Positions 1 through 10,320 of a stretch of DNA of 49,331 nucleotides are shown one piece after another. The DNA is from Comamonadaceae bacterium. GTDB lineage: Bacteria > Pseudomonadota > Gammaproteobacteria > Burkholderiales > Burkholderiaceae_C. Position numbers and translations under genes: made by a program. Location of the stretch: NCBI GenBank assembly GCA_947448745.1, contig CANFOQ010000019.1, positions 1-49,331 on the forward strand, in the 5' to 3' direction. The number at the start of each line of letters is the position of its first letter. Position 1 is the stretch's first letter. A model generated the notes under the pieces. The model ran no database searches. It worked only from the letters and a program-made list of their open reading frames with translations, and was not told where the DNA came from.

Positions 1-195
1 GATGCCTTGGCGAATCTCGGCGTCGTCCAGCACATTGATGGTGGTGAGGGTTTTGGTGTCCACGCCGCTGGCTTTGAGCAGCTGGATGGCGCGGCCCGAA
101 AAACCGCACATGGGGAAGCTGGCATTGCCCTTCATGAACAACACGATGTCGTTGTCTTTGACCAATTGGTCGATGCGTTGATGCACGTCTGTCAT
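1..195 (-). CDS. grxD: Monothiol glutaredoxin GrxD (3' end cut by window edge)
   Basis: The first 65 codons of a monothiol glutaredoxin of the Grx4/GrxD type, which binds a [2Fe-2S] cluster with glutathione and passes it on in Fe-S cluster handling. The reading begins MTDVHQRIDQLVKDNDIV and contains the FMKGN segment and the single-cysteine active-site motif CGFS within FPMCGFSGRA. CGFS, rather than CPYC, separates this class from dithiol glutaredoxins such as grxC at 27096. The ATG at 195 is the only sensible start. The gene lies 49 bases downstream of prmC on the same strand, so it is probably the last member of the hemA-prfA-prmC-grxD run. The C-terminal part lies outside the window. Family assignment is firm. 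Confidence 0.93.
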   Translation of the reverse strand, partial: MTDVHQRIDQLVKDNDIVLFMKGNASFPMCGFSGRAIQLLKASGVDTKTLTTINVLDDAEIRQGI

Positions 196-244
196 TTCTG
201 GCTCCAAATTAAAAAAACGAGGCTTTACGCCCGCCATCCGCAGA

Positions 245-1066
245 TTATTTCACTTCTGGCCACTGGCCACCGGTGCAGCGCTGGATGCCCGCGAGGTCTT
301 TGCGGCTTTGCACCTGCGCAAAACCCGCCTGCACCAGCAGGGCCTGCACGGCAAGGGCTTGGTCAAAACCATGCTCCAGCAGCAGCCAACCGCCGGGCAC
401 CAGATGCGCCGGGGCCTGCGCGGCAATGGCGCGGATGTCGTGCAAACCGTCTGCGCCGCTGACCAAGGCTTGGCTGGGCTCGGCTGTGAGTGCGGCCAAA
501 TGCGGGTCTTCCTCCGCGATGTAAGGCGGGTTGGAGACGATGACATCAAAGCAGCCTTGCACGCCGCTGAGCCAATCGCCATGCAGGAATTTCACTGCCA
601 AACCGAGTCGTTGGGCGTTGGCTTGCGCCACTTGAAGCGCATCGGCGCTGGCGTCCACCGCGCTCAGCAGCCAATCGGGGCGGGCGTGTTTCAGGGCCAG
701 CGCAATGGCGCCGCTGCCGGTGCCCAAGTCCAAGACGCTTGCAGCTAACGGGCCCAGTTCCAGCGCCCAATCCACCAAGGTTTCGGTGTCGGGGCGCGGC
801 ACCAGCACCCGTTCGTCCACTTGCAAACGCAAGCCATGAAAGTCTTGCCAGCCGGTGAGGTACGCCAGGGGCTCGTGCTGCAAGCGGCGCTGCACCAAAT
901 GCATGAAATGGCGCAGTTGTTCGGCGTCAAGAGATTCGGTGTCGTGCAACAGCAGCCAAGCGCGGTCGTGCGGGTCTTGCCCCACCGCATGCAGCAGCAA
1001 GGTTTGGGCTTCCAATTGGTCCAAGCCCTGCGCTTTGGCCTGTTGCAAGGCCTGCGACAAGTTCAC
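245..1066 (-). CDS. prmC: Release-factor glutamine N5-methyltransferase PrmC (HemK)
   Basis: Methylates the glutamine of the GGQ motif of release factors RF1 and RF2 using S-adenosylmethionine, which raises termination efficiency in the cytoplasm. The 273-aa protein has the normal family length: an N-terminal helical domain (about residues 1-85), the SAM-binding motif DLGTGSG at 113-119, and the diagnostic catalytic motif NPPY at 179-182. Its start overlaps the end of prfA, which encodes its own substrate (start 1066, prfA stop 1063), so the two are translationally coupled. This enzyme-substrate pairing is common in bacteria. Nothing abnormal was seen. Confidence 0.97.
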   Translation of the reverse strand: MNLSQALQQAKAQGLDQLEAQTLLLHAVGQDPHDRAWLLLHDTESLDAEQLRHFMHLVQRRLQHEPLAYLTGWQDFHGLRLQVDERVLVPRPDTETLVDWALELGPLAASVLDLGTGSGAIALALKHARPDWLLSAVDASADALQVAQANAQRLGLAVKFLHGDWLSGVQGCFDVIVSNPPYIAEEDPHLAALTAEPSQALVSGADGLHDIRAIAAQAPAHLVPGGWLLLEHGFDQALAVQALLVQAGFAQVQSRKDLAGIQRCTGGQWPEVK

Positions 1067-2151
1067 GTTTGACCTTCCAAAGCCGCCAATTGCTCGGCCG
1101 CTTCATAGGCTTGCAGCGCCTCGATCACATCGCCCAAATCGCCTTCCATGATGGCCAACAGTTTGTAGAGCGTGAGGTTGATGCGGTGGTCGGTGAAGCG
1201 CCCTTGCGGGAAGTTGTAGGTGCGAATGCGGTCGGAGCGGTCGCCGCTGCCAATCAAGGATTTGCGCTCTGCGGCGTCTTTGGCGGCGCGTTCGGCGCGG
1301 TCTTTTTCTTGAATGCGGGCGGTCAGCACCCGCAGCGCTTGCGCCTTGTTGCTGTGTTGGCTGCGCCCGTCTTGGCATTCGGCGACGATGCCGGTGGGCA
1401 AGTGGGTGATGCGCACCGCAGAGTCGGTTTTGTTGATGTGCTGGCCGCCCGCGCCGCTGGCGCGGAAGGTGTCGATGCGCAACTCGGAGGTATTGATTTG
1501 AATGGCTTGCGCTTCGTCGGGCTCGGCCAACACGGCCACGGTGCAAGCGCTGGTGTGGATGCGGCCCTGGGTTTCGGTGGTGGGCACACGCTGCACCCGG
1601 TGGCCACCCGACTCAAACTTCAGTGCCCCATAAACGCCTGCGCCTTCAATGCGAATCACCACTTCTTTGTAGCCGCCCAATTCACTCACCGACTCGCTGA
1701 TCACCTCGACACGCCACTGTTTCGTGGCGCAATAGCGGCTGTACATGCGCAGCAAATCCCCGGCGAAGAGCGCGGACTCGTCGCCGCCGGTGCCAGCGCG
1801 GATTTCCAAAAACGCGTTGCGGGCGTCGTCCGGGTCTTTGGGCAGCAGCATGCGTTGCAACTGCGCTTCCAGCGTGGCCATGCCTGCGCTGCCATGCGCC
1901 AATTCCTCTTGTGCCATGGCCTGCACCTGCGGGTCGGGGTCTTGCAGCATGGCTTGGGCGGCGTCCATGTCGGCGCTGTGTTGCAGCCATTTTTGATAGG
2001 GCGTGACCAAGGCCACCACCTCGGCATGCTCGCGCGACAGCAGCATGAACTGCGTCATGTCTTGCATGATGTCTTCACGGGACAGCAAAAAATCCAGCTC
2101 GGACAGGCGTTGCACCGAGCGCTCAAGCTGAGCGCGCATGAAAGGTTTCAT
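1063..2151 (-). CDS. prfA: Peptide chain release factor 1
   Basis: Class I release factor that reads UAA and UAG in the ribosomal A site and triggers peptide release. The protein is 362 aa, typical for RF1. The GGQ motif is at about 235-237 inside [15 protein letters not shown], and the stop-codon-reading tripeptide of the P-x-T type appears as PTT at about 190-192 in [13 protein letters not shown], which marks it as RF1 and not RF2. The ATG at 2151 is used; an in-frame ATG four codons later is an alternative. It follows hemA with a 14-base gap and overlaps prmC, giving the widespread hemA-prfA-prmC order. Confidence 0.97.
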   Translation of the reverse strand: MKPFMRAQLERSVQRLSELDFLLSREDIMQDMTQFMLLSREHAEVVALVTPYQKWLQHSADMDAAQAMLQDPDPQVQAMAQEELAHGSAGMATLEAQLQRMLLPKDPDDARNAFLEIRAGTGGDESALFAGDLLRMYSRYCATKQWRVEVISESVSELGGYKEVVIRIEGAGVYGALKFESGGHRVQRVPTTETQGRIHTSACTVAVLAEPDEAQAIQINTSELRIDTFRASGAGGQHINKTDSAVRITHLPTGIVAECQDGRSQHSNKAQALRVLTARIQEKDRAERAAKDAAERKSLIGSGDRSDRIRTYNFPQGRFTDHRINLTLYKLLAIMEGDLGDVIEALQAYEAAEQLAALEGQT

Positions 2152-2165
2152 AGGGGGAGCCTCAG

Positions 2166-3425
2166 CTAACGGCTGGGGCGCAAGAAGAAGTGTTCGATGG
2201 CGCTGCGGGCTTCTTGGCGGGCATGGGCTTCATCGGCGTGAAGCTCGGACATGGCGCCGTGCAGCATTTTTTGCGTGAGGCCTTTGGCCATGGCTTCCAG
2301 CACGGCTTCAACGGATTCGCCCTTGGCCAGCATTTTTTGGGCGCGTTGCAACTCGGCAGTGCGCCAGGCTTCGGCTTGCTGGTTGAGTTGTTGAATGAGG
2401 GGCACGTCAGAGCGTTGGTCCAGCCAATGGACAAAACTTTTCACGCCGGCGTCGATGATTTCTTCGGCCTCGGCCACTGCTGCTTGGCGGCTGGCTTGGC
2501 CGGTTTGCACCACTTGCGACAAGTCGTCCACGGTGTAGAGGTACACATCGCGCAATGATTTGACCTCGGGTTCGATGTCGCGGGGCACCGCCAAATCAAC
2601 CATGAACATCGGGTTGTTGCGGCGGTTTTTAAGCGCCCGTTCGACGGCACCCAGGCCAATGAGCGGCAGGGTGCTGGCGGTGCAACTGATGACGGCGTCG
2701 AATTCGTGCAAGCGGTTGGGCAACTCGGCCAAGTGCATGAAGCGTGCGCCGATTTGTTGGGCCAGGAGTTCGCCGCGCTCGCTGGTGCGGTTGGCCACGG
2801 TCATGGACTTGGGTGATTTGGCCGAGAAATGCGCCGCGCACAACTCGATCATTTCGCCGGCACCGACGAACAGCACATTGATTTTGCTGAGGTCTTCAAA
2901 CAACTGACCCGCCAAGCGCACCGAGGCTGCGGACATGCTGATGCTGTGGGCACCAATTTCGGTGGTGCTGCGCACCTGCTTGGCGACAGCGAAGGAACGT
3001 TGGAACATTTGATGCAAGGTGGAGCCCAAAGCACCTGCTTCGCGGGCCACGCGCACCGCGTCTTTCAGTTGACCCAAGATTTGCGGCTCGCCCAGCACCA
3101 TTGAATCGAGGCCACTGGCCACGCGAAACGCATGACGCGCGGCTTCATCGCCCAGCAGGCTGTAGGTGTGGCCGTGCAATGCATCGGGGCTGACGCCACC
3201 GGACTGGGCCAACCAAGACATGGTTTGGGGAAGCGACACCTGCTGTGAAGCGCAGTAAATTTCAGTGCGGTTGCAGGTGGAGAGGATGGTGGCTTCGGTT
3301 TGGCTGCCAATGCTTTGGCGAAAACCTTCCAACACCGGACCCATTTGTTCGACAGCAAAGGCGAAGCGCCCCCGCAAATCGAGTGGTGCGGTGGTGTGGT
3401 TGAGACCGAGCGCCCAAACAGACAT
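2166..3425 (-). CDS. hemA: Glutamyl-tRNA reductase
   Basis: Catalyses the NADPH-dependent reduction of glutamyl-tRNA(Glu) to glutamate-1-semialdehyde, the committed step of C5-pathway tetrapyrrole synthesis. The 419-aa protein starts [18 protein letters not shown]. The motif [10 protein letters not shown] contains the nucleophilic cysteine (Cys51). A Rossmann-type NADP domain follows ([15 protein letters not shown], roughly 185-200), then a C-terminal dimerisation domain ending EHFFLRPSR. The stop lies 14 bases ahead of prfA, so they are probably co-transcribed. The start is divergent from the small membrane gene at 3451, with only 25 bases between them, so the promoters must lie in or near that gap. 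Confidence 0.97.
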   Translation of the reverse strand: MSVWALGLNHTTAPLDLRGRFAFAVEQMGPVLEGFRQSIGSQTEATILSTCNRTEIYCASQQVSLPQTMSWLAQSGGVSPDALHGHTYSLLGDEAARHAFRVASGLDSMVLGEPQILGQLKDAVRVAREAGALGSTLHQMFQRSFAVAKQVRSTTEIGAHSISMSAASVRLAGQLFEDLSKINVLFVGAGEMIELCAAHFSAKSPKSMTVANRTSERGELLAQQIGARFMHLAELPNRLHEFDAVISCTASTLPLIGLGAVERALKNRRNNPMFMVDLAVPRDIEPEVKSLRDVYLYTVDDLSQVVQTGQASRQAAVAEAEEIIDAGVKSFVHWLDQRSDVPLIQQLNQQAEAWRTAELQRAQKMLAKGESVEAVLEAMAKGLTQKMLHGAMSELHADEAHARQEARSAIEHFFLRPSR

Positions 3426-3450
3426 AGTGTGTGATTATAAAATTGAAGTG

Positions 3451-3729
3451 ATGGATCTTCTGTCACTTTCTGTTCACGTCGTCAATTTCATCGCGCCCGC
3501 ACTCGGCGTGGCAGCATGGATAACCCTGATACACCCTCTGGTTTGGCGCAATGCCCGGCGTTGGCAGGGCTGGAGAAGACAATTTGTCTTGAACAGCTTG
3601 GCAGGTGTGCTCATGCTCTTGCTGGGTTTGTTGGTCTTTGGTCAAGACGGCAAGATGGTCACGTATGCGGCCATGGTGTTGGCCTGTGCCAGCAGCCAAT
3701 GGTTCATTACCCTTCAAAAGCAGTCTTGA
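3451..3729 (+). CDS. Small integral membrane protein of unknown function
   Basis: A 92-aa hydrophobic protein beginning MDLLSLSVHVVNFIAPALG. Three membrane segments are visible: about residues 8-28, 48-66 and 72-88, separated by a short basic stretch (WRNARRWQGWRRQ) that probably sits on the cytoplasmic side. I do not recognise a named family. The frame is open much further upstream (to 3265), but that part would read through the start of hemA on the other strand, so the ATG at 3451 is preferred. The gene is divergent from hemA and lies 33 bases before the large oxidoreductase gene. Confidence 0.75.
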   Translation: MDLLSLSVHVVNFIAPALGVAAWITLIHPLVWRNARRWQGWRRQFVLNSLAGVLMLLLGLLVFGQDGKMVTYAAMVLACASSQWFITLQKQS

Positions 3730-3762
3730 AGCGCCCCTGGGTTAACATCCTCTGACCTATTT

Positions 3763-6700
3763 ATGAACGCGCCAACGCCTCTCCACCATTTGTCGATGGC
3801 TGTCCAAGACGGTCCTCGACTTCGCGAAATTCCCTACAACTACACCTCGTTTTCCGACCGCGAAATCGTCATTCGCTTGCTGGGTGACTCGGCGTGGCAG
3901 ATATTGGAAGCTTTGCGGGGTGAACGACGCACCGGGCGTTCTGCCCGCATGCTCTACGAAGTGCTGGGTGACATTTGGGTGGTGCAGCGCAACCCTTATT
4001 TGCAAGACGACTTGCTGGACAACCCCAAGCGCCGAAAACTGTTGGTGGATGCTTTGCAGCACCGCCTGCGCGAAGTGCACACCCGCCGCACCCAAGACCT
4101 CGACGCTGAGCGCGATGCCTTGGTGGGGCAGTTGATTGAAAAAGCCCAACAAGCTGTTCAAGACTTTGCCGCGCAATTCGAGGTGGTCGACAAACTGCGC
4201 CGCCGCGCCAAACGCACTTTGCGCAAACACACCGCCACCGACAACATCAAATTCGACGCGATGAGTCGGGTGTCGCATGTGACTGACGCCACCGACTGGC
4301 GCGTGGAATATCCGTTTGTGGTGTTGGCCCCAGACACCGAAAAAGAAATGGCCTTGCTGGTCAAAGCCTGTATTGATTTAGAGCTGACCATCGTGCCGCG
4401 CGGCGGTGGCACTGGCTACACCGGTGGCGCCATTCCCCTGACCTGGCAAAGCGTGGTCATCAACACGGAAAAACTGGAAACCATCGGACAGGTGGAGCAC
4501 TTGGTGTTGCCGGGTTTGAGCCACACCGTGCCCACCGTCCACACCGAAGCCGGTGTCGTCACGCAGCGCGTGGCCGATTTGGCTGAACGCGCTGGTTTGG
4601 TGTTTGCCGTCGACCCCACATCTGCTGAAGCGTCTTGCATTGGCGGCAACATCGCCATGAATGCCGGCGGTAAAAAAGCGGTGTTGTGGGGCACGGCGCT
4701 GGACAACCTGGCCAGCTGGCGCATGGTGACCCCAGACGCCGAATGGCTGGAGGTGGTGCGCATCAACCACAACTTGGGCAAGATTCACGATGCTGAAGTC
4801 GCAAGTTTCGAGTTGCGTTACTTTGAAGCGGATGGCAAGACCCCATTGCGCACCCAGCGTTTGGACATCCCTGGTGCCTCGTTTCGCAAAGCGGGTTTGG
4901 GCAAAGACGTCACCGATAAATTTTTAAGCGGCTTGCCCGGCATTCAAAAAGAAGGCTGCGATGGCTTGATCACCAGCGCCCGCTGGATCTTGCACCGCAT
5001 GCCCAGCCACACCCGCACGGTGTGCTTGGAGTTTTTTGGTTCGGCGCATGAAGCTGTGCCCAGCATCGTCGACATCAAGAACCACATGTTCGAGGTGGCC
5101 AAACAAAGCGGCACGGTGTTGGCAGGCTTGGAGCATTTGGACAAACGGTATTTGAAAGCCGTGGGCTACACCACGAAATCCAAGCGTGGCGGTTTGCCCG
5201 AGATGGTGTTGTTTGGCGACATTGCCGGTGACGATGCCGATGATGTGGCGCGGGTCACCTCGGATGTGGTTCGATTGGCCAATGCCCGCACCGGTGAAGG
5301 CTTCATTGCTGTCAGCCCCGAAGCACGCAAGAAATTTTGGCTGGACCGCAAGCGCACTGCCGCGATCAGCCGCCACACCAACGCCTTCAAGATCAACGAA
5401 GACGTGGTCATTCCCTTGCCGCGCATGGCCGAGTACACCGACGGCATCGAGCGCATCAACATCGAACTCTCGTTGCGCAACAAAATTGCGCTGTGTGATG
5501 CGCTCGACAATTTATTGGCGCGTGAAAGCTTGCCCCTGGGCGCAGCAGAAGACGACACCGACACACCAACACCTGAGCTGCTGCAAGAGCGCATTGACCA
5601 AGCGCGTGCACACATTGCCGAGGTGCGCAATGTATGGATGGGCTGGCTCAGCAATGTTCAAGCCCTGTTGTTGCAACTGCAAACCCATGAACTGCGTGCC
5701 AGTTGGAAAACCCAATTGCGCCCACAGTTGCACGATTTGTTCAGTGGTGCCGCGTTTGCGCCCTTGCGTCATGAGTTCGATGCGGTACACCAGCGCGTGC
5801 TGAAGGGCCGCGTATGGGCGGCACTGCACATGCACGCGGGTGACGGCAATGTGCACACCAATTTGCCGGTCAACAGTGACGACTACGAGATGCTGCAAAC
5901 CGCGCATGAGGCGGTGGACCGCATCATGGCTTTGGCGCGTTCGTTGGATGGCGTCATCTCAGGTGAACACGGCATTGGCATCACCAAACTGGAATACCTC
6001 ACGCCGCAAGAGATGCAGCCGTTTGCAGACTACAAAGCCCGCATCGACCCGCAAGGCCGTTTCAACAAAGGCAAGTTGCTGAAAAACGCCGATCTGAGTC
6101 AAGCGTACACGCCCAGTTTTGGCTTGATGGGCCATGAGTCGCTCATCATGCAGCAGTCGGACATTGGTGCGATTTCCGATTCCATCAAAGACTGTTTGCG
6201 TTGCGGCAAATGCAAGCCGGTGTGCGCCACCCACGTGCCACGTGCCAATTTGCTGTACAGCCCGCGCGACAAAATTTTGGCCACGTCCTTGTTGATTGAA
6301 GCCTTTTTGTACGAAGAACAAACCCGTCGTGGCATCTCGATCAAACACTGGGAAGAGTTTGAAGACGTCTCCGATCATTGCACGCTTTGCCACAAGTGCG
6401 CCACGCCTTGCCCGGTGAAGATCGACTTTGGCGACGTGACCATGAACATGCGCAACCTGTTGCGCAAAATGGGTCAACAAAGTTTCAGGCCCGCGTCTGC
6501 ATTTCAGTCTTGGATGGTGGGGACGGTCAATCCGCAAGCGATTCAACTCGGACACCAACTCACGCGCGTTGGCATGCAGGCGCAACGCCTTGCCAACGGC
6601 GTGTTCAACACCTTGGCCCGCAGTCAAACCAAGCAACCACCCGCTAGCGTTGGTGCCGCGCCCCTGAAGGCGCAGGTGATTCACTTTGTGAATAAAAAAA

Positions 6701-7602
6701 TGCCCAAAGGCTTGCCCAACAAAACCGCGCGAGCCCTGTTGGACATTGAAGACCGCGACTATGTGCCGATCATTCGCAACCCGCAACAAACCACGGCAGA
6801 CGCTGAAGCGGTGTTTTACTTCCCTGGTTGCGGCTCGGAGCGCTTGTTCAGTCAAGTGGGCTTGGCCACGCAAGCCATGCTCTGGCATGCGGGTGTGCAA
6901 ACCGTGTTGCCGCCGGGCTATTTGTGTTGCGGCTATCCGCAGCGCGGTTCGGGTCAGCAAGACAAGGCCGAGAAAATCATCACCGACAACCGTGTGTTGT
7001 TCCACCGTATGGCCAACACCTTGAATTACTTGGACATCAAAACCGTGGTGGTCAGTTGTGGCACTTGCTTTGACCAGTTGCAAGGCTACGAGTTCGACAA
7101 AATTTTCCCGGGTTGCAAAATCGTCGACATCCACGAATACCTGCTGAGCAAAGGTGTCACCTTGCCCGGCGGTCAAAGCTACCTGTACCACGACCCTTGC
7201 CACAGCCCCATGAAGCAACAAGCGCCGATGAAAACCGTCAAAGCCTTGTTGGGCGAGCAGGTGCTGGAAAGCAAACGCTGCTGCGGTGAAAGTGGCGGTT
7301 TGGCTTATGCGCGGCCCGATGTGTCCACCCAAATTCGCTTTCGCAAAGAAGAAGAAATCTTGGCTGGTGAAGCGGCGTTGCGCGACAAGGGATGGGCCGC
7401 GCCCGAAGACAACATCAAGGTGCTCACCTCGTGCCCAAGTTGCATGATTGGTTTGAACCGTTTTCAAGACGACTTGCAAAACGGTTTGCTCGAAGCCGAT
7501 TACATCGTGGTGGAAATGGCCAAGCAACTGTTGGGTGACAACTGGATGGCCGAGTATGTGCAAGTGGCCAATGCCGGTGGTATTGAGCGCGTTTTGGTGT
7601 AA
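3763..7602 (+). CDS. Giant FAD-linked oxidoreductase / Fe-S protein (GlcD-GlcF-like fusion, DUF3683 N-terminus)
   Basis: A 1279-aa multidomain redox protein. Residues 1-150 form the DUF3683-like N-terminal region. An FAD-binding PCMH-type domain follows ([15 protein letters not shown] near 210), then an FAD-oxidase C-terminal domain with [17 protein letters not shown] near 690 and [13 protein letters not shown] near 735, as in GlcD and D-lactate dehydrogenases. Two [4Fe-4S] motifs come next ([11 protein letters not shown] near 811 and [12 protein letters not shown] near 875). The C-terminal half carries CCG-type domains ([54 protein letters not shown]). The layout is that of glycolate oxidase subunits D and F joined in one chain, so oxidation of a 2-hydroxy acid with transfer to quinone is likely. 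The substrate cannot be read from the sequence. It leads a tight run into DUF971 and ubiE. Confidence 0.9.
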   Translation: MNAPTPLHHLSMAVQDGPRLREIPYNYTSFSDREIVIRLLGDSAWQILEALRGERRTGRSARMLYEVLGDIWVVQRNPYLQDDLLDNPKRRKLLVDALQHRLREVHTRRTQDLDAERDALVGQLIEKAQQAVQDFAAQFEVVDKLRRRAKRTLRKHTATDNIKFDAMSRVSHVTDATDWRVEYPFVVLAPDTEKEMALLVKACIDLELTIVPRGGGTGYTGGAIPLTWQSVVINTEKLETIGQVEHLVLPGLSHTVPTVHTEAGVVTQRVADLAERAGLVFAVDPTSAEASCIGGNIAMNAGGKKAVLWGTALDNLASWRMVTPDAEWLEVVRINHNLGKIHDAEVASFELRYFEADGKTPLRTQRLDIPGASFRKAGLGKDVTDKFLSGLPGIQKEGCDGLITSARWILHRMPSHTRTVCLEFFGSAHEAVPSIVDIKNHMFEVAKQSGTVLAGLEHLDKRYLKAVGYTTKSKRGGLPEMVLFGDIAGDDADDVARVTSDVVRLANARTGEGFIAVSPEARKKFWLDRKRTAAISRHTNAFKINEDVVIPLPRMAEYTDGIERINIELSLRNKIALCDALDNLLARESLPLGAAEDDTDTPTPELLQERIDQARAHIAEVRNVWMGWLSNVQALLLQLQTHELRASWKTQLRPQLHDLFSGAAFAPLRHEFDAVHQRVLKGRVWAALHMHAGDGNVHTNLPVNSDDYEMLQTAHEAVDRIMALARSLDGVISGEHGIGITKLEYLTPQEMQPFADYKARIDPQGRFNKGKLLKNADLSQAYTPSFGLMGHESLIMQQSDIGAISDSIKDCLRCGKCKPVCATHVPRANLLYSPRDKILATSLLIEAFLYEEQTRRGISIKHWEEFEDVSDHCTLCHKCATPCPVKIDFGDVTMNMRNLLRKMGQQSFRPASAFQSWMVGTVNPQAIQLGHQLTRVGMQAQRLANGVFNTLARSQTKQPPASVGAAPLKAQVIHFVNKKMPKGLPNKTARALLDIEDRDYVPIIRNPQQTTADAEAVFYFPGCGSERLFSQVGLATQAMLWHAGVQTVLPPGYLCCGYPQRGSGQQDKAEKIITDNRVLFHRMANTLNYLDIKTVVVSCGTCFDQLQGYEFDKIFPGCKIVDIHEYLLSKGVTLPGGQSYLYHDPCHSPMKQQAPMKTVKALLGEQVLESKRCCGESGGLAYARPDVSTQIRFRKEEEILAGEAALRDKGWAAPEDNIKVLTSCPSCMIGLNRFQDDLQNGLLEADYIVVEMAKQLLGDNWMAEYVQVANAGGIERVLV

Positions 7603-7605
7603 CCC

Positions 7606-8016
7606 ATGGCAGGCCTGCAACCCCACACCCCGAACCCTTTGGACATCGTGCTGCACAACGCCTCCAAGGTGTTGGAAATTGCTTTTGACAATGGCAACAC
7701 CTACCTCATTCCTTTTGAATTGATGCGCGTCTACAGCCCGTCCGCTGAAGTGCAAGGCCACGGACCAGGGCAAGAAGTGTTGCAAACCGGCAAGCGCCAT
7801 GTGGGCATCACGGCACTCGAGCCCGTGGGCCACTATGGTGTGCAACCCAGCTTCAGTGACGGTCACAACAGCGGTATTTTTTCCTGGGATTACCTCTACA
7901 ACCTGGGCGCACAGCAGACGTCCTTGTGGGCACAGTATGAACAGCGTTTGCAAGCCGCAGGCGTTGATCGCGATGCCCCCATGGCCGAGCGCGGTGGCGC
8001 GGCCTGTCACTCTTAA
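7606..8016 (+). CDS. DUF971 family protein (GBBH-like N-terminal domain)
   Basis: A 136-aa soluble protein starting MAGLQPHTPNPLDIVLHN. It has the fold signature of the DUF971 / gamma-butyrobetaine hydroxylase N-terminal-like family, including FDNGNTYLIPFELMRVYSPSAE and NSGIFSWDYLYNLG. These small proteins are often encoded beside ubiE or Fe-S genes in betaproteobacteria, and the domain is linked to metal or Fe-S binding in larger proteins. The exact role is not established. The ATG follows the stop of the oxidoreductase gene by three bases, and ubiE begins nine bases after its end, so it sits in one transcription unit. Confidence 0.85.
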   Translation: MAGLQPHTPNPLDIVLHNASKVLEIAFDNGNTYLIPFELMRVYSPSAEVQGHGPGQEVLQTGKRHVGITALEPVGHYGVQPSFSDGHNSGIFSWDYLYNLGAQQTSLWAQYEQRLQAAGVDRDAPMAERGGAACHS

Positions 8017-8025
8017 GGCAACCCC

Positions 8026-8757
8026 ATGGCAACCACCGACTTCGGTTTCAAAACAGTGGACGAGCACGAAAAAGCACGTCGGGTGCGCGGCGTGTTCGAT
8101 TCAGTGGCCTCGAAGTACGACGTGATGAACGACCTCATGTCCATGGGTTTGCACCGCGCTTGGAAGGCCTACACCGTGATGGTGGCCAATCTGAAACCCG
8201 GTGACCAGGTGCTGGACATTGCAGGGGGCACCGGCGACATGGCTGGTGCTTTCGCCGACAAAGTGGGCAGCACTGGCACCGTGGTGCACACCGACATCAA
8301 CTTGGCCATGCTGCGCGAAGGGCGCAACCGCTTGACGGACGAAGGCAAGTTGTTGCCCACCACGGTTTGTGATGCTGAGCAATTGCCATTCACCCATGAG
8401 CGCTTTGACCTCGTTTGCGTGGCCTTTGGTTTGCGCAACATGACCCACAAAGACCGTGCCTTGCGCGAGATGGCGCGGGTGCTCAAACCGGGCGGCAAGC
8501 TGCTGGTGTTGGAATTTTCCAAAGTAGCCCCACCTCTGACCAAGCTGTACGACTGGTATTCCTTTCAAGTTTTACCCCGACTGGGCAAAATGGTGGCGGG
8601 TGACGACGCCAGTTACCGTTATCTGGCCGAGTCGATTCGCATGCACCCCGACCAAAGCACGCTCAAAGCCCTCATGCAAGAAAATGGCTTTGCGCATGTG
8701 GACATTCACAACATGTCCTTGGGTGTGGTGGCATTGCATGTTGGAATCAAGTGTTGA
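8026..8757 (+). CDS. ubiE: Ubiquinone/menaquinone C-methyltransferase UbiE
   Basis: SAM-dependent C-methyltransferase that methylates 2-methoxy-6-polyprenyl-1,4-benzoquinol in ubiquinone synthesis (and demethylmenaquinol where menaquinone is made). The 243-aa protein has the family length. The SAM site [15 protein letters not shown] begins near residue 62, and the UbiE signatures [21 protein letters not shown] and [18 protein letters not shown] are present. It is followed by a Tim44-domain gene, ubiJ and ubiB, all in the same direction, which supports a ubiquinone operon. No menaquinone genes are visible, so ubiquinone is the probable product. Confidence 0.97.
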   Translation: MATTDFGFKTVDEHEKARRVRGVFDSVASKYDVMNDLMSMGLHRAWKAYTVMVANLKPGDQVLDIAGGTGDMAGAFADKVGSTGTVVHTDINLAMLREGRNRLTDEGKLLPTTVCDAEQLPFTHERFDLVCVAFGLRNMTHKDRALREMARVLKPGGKLLVLEFSKVAPPLTKLYDWYSFQVLPRLGKMVAGDDASYRYLAESIRMHPDQSTLKALMQENGFAHVDIHNMSLGVVALHVGIKC

Positions 8758-8791
8758 GCAACACCTTCGAAATCACTGGAGTCAGCATTTC

Positions 8792-9769
8792 ATGAGAATC
8801 ACAAGTTTTGTTTTGGCCTGTTTATTGGTTGTGGCGAGTCTGCAAGCAGAGGCCAAGCGACTGGGCGGGGGCCGCTCATTCGGTCAGCAATCCGGTAATG
8901 TGACGCACCGTGAAGCCACGCGTCCGGCTGCCCCCAACACACCCAATGCGGCCCCCAATGCCGCGCCCAACGCAGCACCCGCTCCTGCACCTGCAGCACC
9001 CCAACCCGCAGCACCGCGTCGCCCATGGGGCGCCATGTTGGGTGGTCTGGCCGCTGGTTTGGGCTTGGCTTGGCTGGCCCACTCCATGGGCTTTGGCGCC
9101 GAGTTTGGTCAATTCATGATGTTCGGCTTGATCGCCTTGGTGCTCATGATGGTGGTGGGCATGTTCATGCGTCGCCGCGCCATGCAAAACCCCTATGCCT
9201 ATGGTGGGGCAGGTTCGGCGGCACATCCCGATCAAATGCGCCAATACAACCCCGCCAAAATTGGCAATGACGCATCGGCGCGTCCCTGGGAGCAACAAGC
9301 CACGGGCTTTGATGCCAGTGCAGCACCTGTTCGCGCCACGACCCGCATTGGTTCTGCTTTGATGGGTCATGGCCCCAATTGGTCCATTCCTGAAGGCTTT
9401 GATGTCGCAGGTTTTGTGGCCGCAGCCAAACAAAACTTCATTGGATTGCAAGCTGCGTGGGACCGTGCGGATATTCCAGCGCTGCGTGCCATGATGACCG
9501 ACACCATGTTGGCTGAAATTCAAACGCAATTGGCCGAGCGAACCCAGTTGGTTCAAGGCCCCAACACCACCGAAGTGGTCATGCTTGAAGCGCAATTGCT
9601 GGGCATCGAAGATTTGGGTGAGGGCTATATGGCCAGCATCGAGTTCTCCGGCATGATCCGCGAGGAGCCCGCATCTGGTCCCAACCCATTCCGCGAGGTC
9701 TGGAACATGAGCAAACCGAAAGCGGGCAACAGTGGGTGGTTGGTGGCTGGCGTTCAGGCCTTGCAATAA
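8792..9769 (+). CDS. Tim44-like domain inner-membrane protein
   Basis: A 325-aa protein. Residues 1-22 form a signal peptide or anchor (MRITSFVLACLLVVASLQAEA). A low-complexity Asn/Ala/Pro linker with repeated NAAP units covers about 45-75, two hydrophobic segments cover about 80-125, and a C-terminal Tim44-like domain from about 205 contains FVAAAKQNFIGLQAAWDRAD. In mitochondria the domain docks the import motor to the membrane. In bacteria the related proteins are membrane proteins of poorly known role. The ATG at 8792 is chosen because the frame upstream overlaps the end of ubiE and the signal peptide starts here. It sits between ubiE and ubiJ, which hints at a link to quinone synthesis or membrane lipid handling, but that is inference. 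Confidence 0.85.
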   Translation: MRITSFVLACLLVVASLQAEAKRLGGGRSFGQQSGNVTHREATRPAAPNTPNAAPNAAPNAAPAPAPAAPQPAAPRRPWGAMLGGLAAGLGLAWLAHSMGFGAEFGQFMMFGLIALVLMMVVGMFMRRRAMQNPYAYGGAGSAAHPDQMRQYNPAKIGNDASARPWEQQATGFDASAAPVRATTRIGSALMGHGPNWSIPEGFDVAGFVAAAKQNFIGLQAAWDRADIPALRAMMTDTMLAEIQTQLAERTQLVQGPNTTEVVMLEAQLLGIEDLGEGYMASIEFSGMIREEPASGPNPFREVWNMSKPKAGNSGWLVAGVQALQ

Positions 9770-9804
9770 TCACCAGCATCCATCCTCTATTGGGCAATAT
9801 ATTC

Positions 9805-10320
9805 ATGGCCAGTGCACTTCCACTTGCAGAGATCTCTGCCCAACTCAGTCAATTTGTATTGCAACTCCAGCCCCCTGTTTGGTTGATTCAAGAGTTGCAA
9901 GACAAGCTGGTTATTTTGCTCAACCATGTCTTGTCGCAAGAACCCCCTGCCATCGAGCGTTTGCGGCGTCAACAAGGCCGTCGTGTCGAAATCAGCTGGC
10001 GCAATCACCGTCTGCAATGGTTGGTCACACCGGCGGGTTTGCTCGAACGTGCCGATGCCCAGCACGACGCAGATTTGCGGGTGCATGTGAACGAAGCCTC
10101 GCCGTTGGCCTTGTTGCAAGGTTTGCGACAAGGCCACAAGCCCGCGATGCGGATTGAAGGCGATGTGATGCTGGCTGCAGAACTCAATTGGTTGGTGGAC
10201 CATGTGCGCTGGGATGCCGAAGAAGACCTGTCCCGTTTGGTGGGTGACGCCATGGCGCACAAATTGGTGGCCATGGCCAAGCGCGTGTTCACGGCCTTGA
10301 GCGAGTTCAGCCGCACATGA
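9805..10320 (+). CDS. ubiJ: Ubiquinone biosynthesis accessory factor UbiJ (SCP2 domain)
   Basis: A 171-aa protein with an SCP2-like lipid-binding domain, including [17 protein letters not shown] and the region around [17 protein letters not shown], and a C-terminal helical part ending LSEFSRT. UbiJ binds the hydrophobic tail of ubiquinone intermediates and helps assemble the soluble Ubi complex with UbiK. The position between ubiE and ubiB is the same as in Escherichia coli (ubiE-ubiJ-ubiB). The ATG at 9805 is preferred to upstream in-frame starts that run back into the Tim44 gene. Its stop overlaps the start of ubiB by four bases (ATGA), giving translational coupling. Confidence 0.9.
   Translation: MASALPLAEISAQLSQFVLQLQPPVWLIQELQDKLVILLNHVLSQEPPAIERLRRQQGRRVEISWRNHRLQWLVTPAGLLERADAQHDADLRVHVNEASPLALLQGLRQGHKPAMRIEGDVMLAAELNWLVDHVRWDAEEDLSRLVGDAMAHKLVAMAKRVFTALSEFSRT

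Noticed and set aside
5959-8067. Very long open frame (about 700 codons) on the minus strand
   Set aside because: It is antisense to the FAD/Fe-S oxidoreductase and DUF971 genes, His/Gln/Val-rich in composition, without any recognisable motif. This is a typical shadow in GC-rich DNA.
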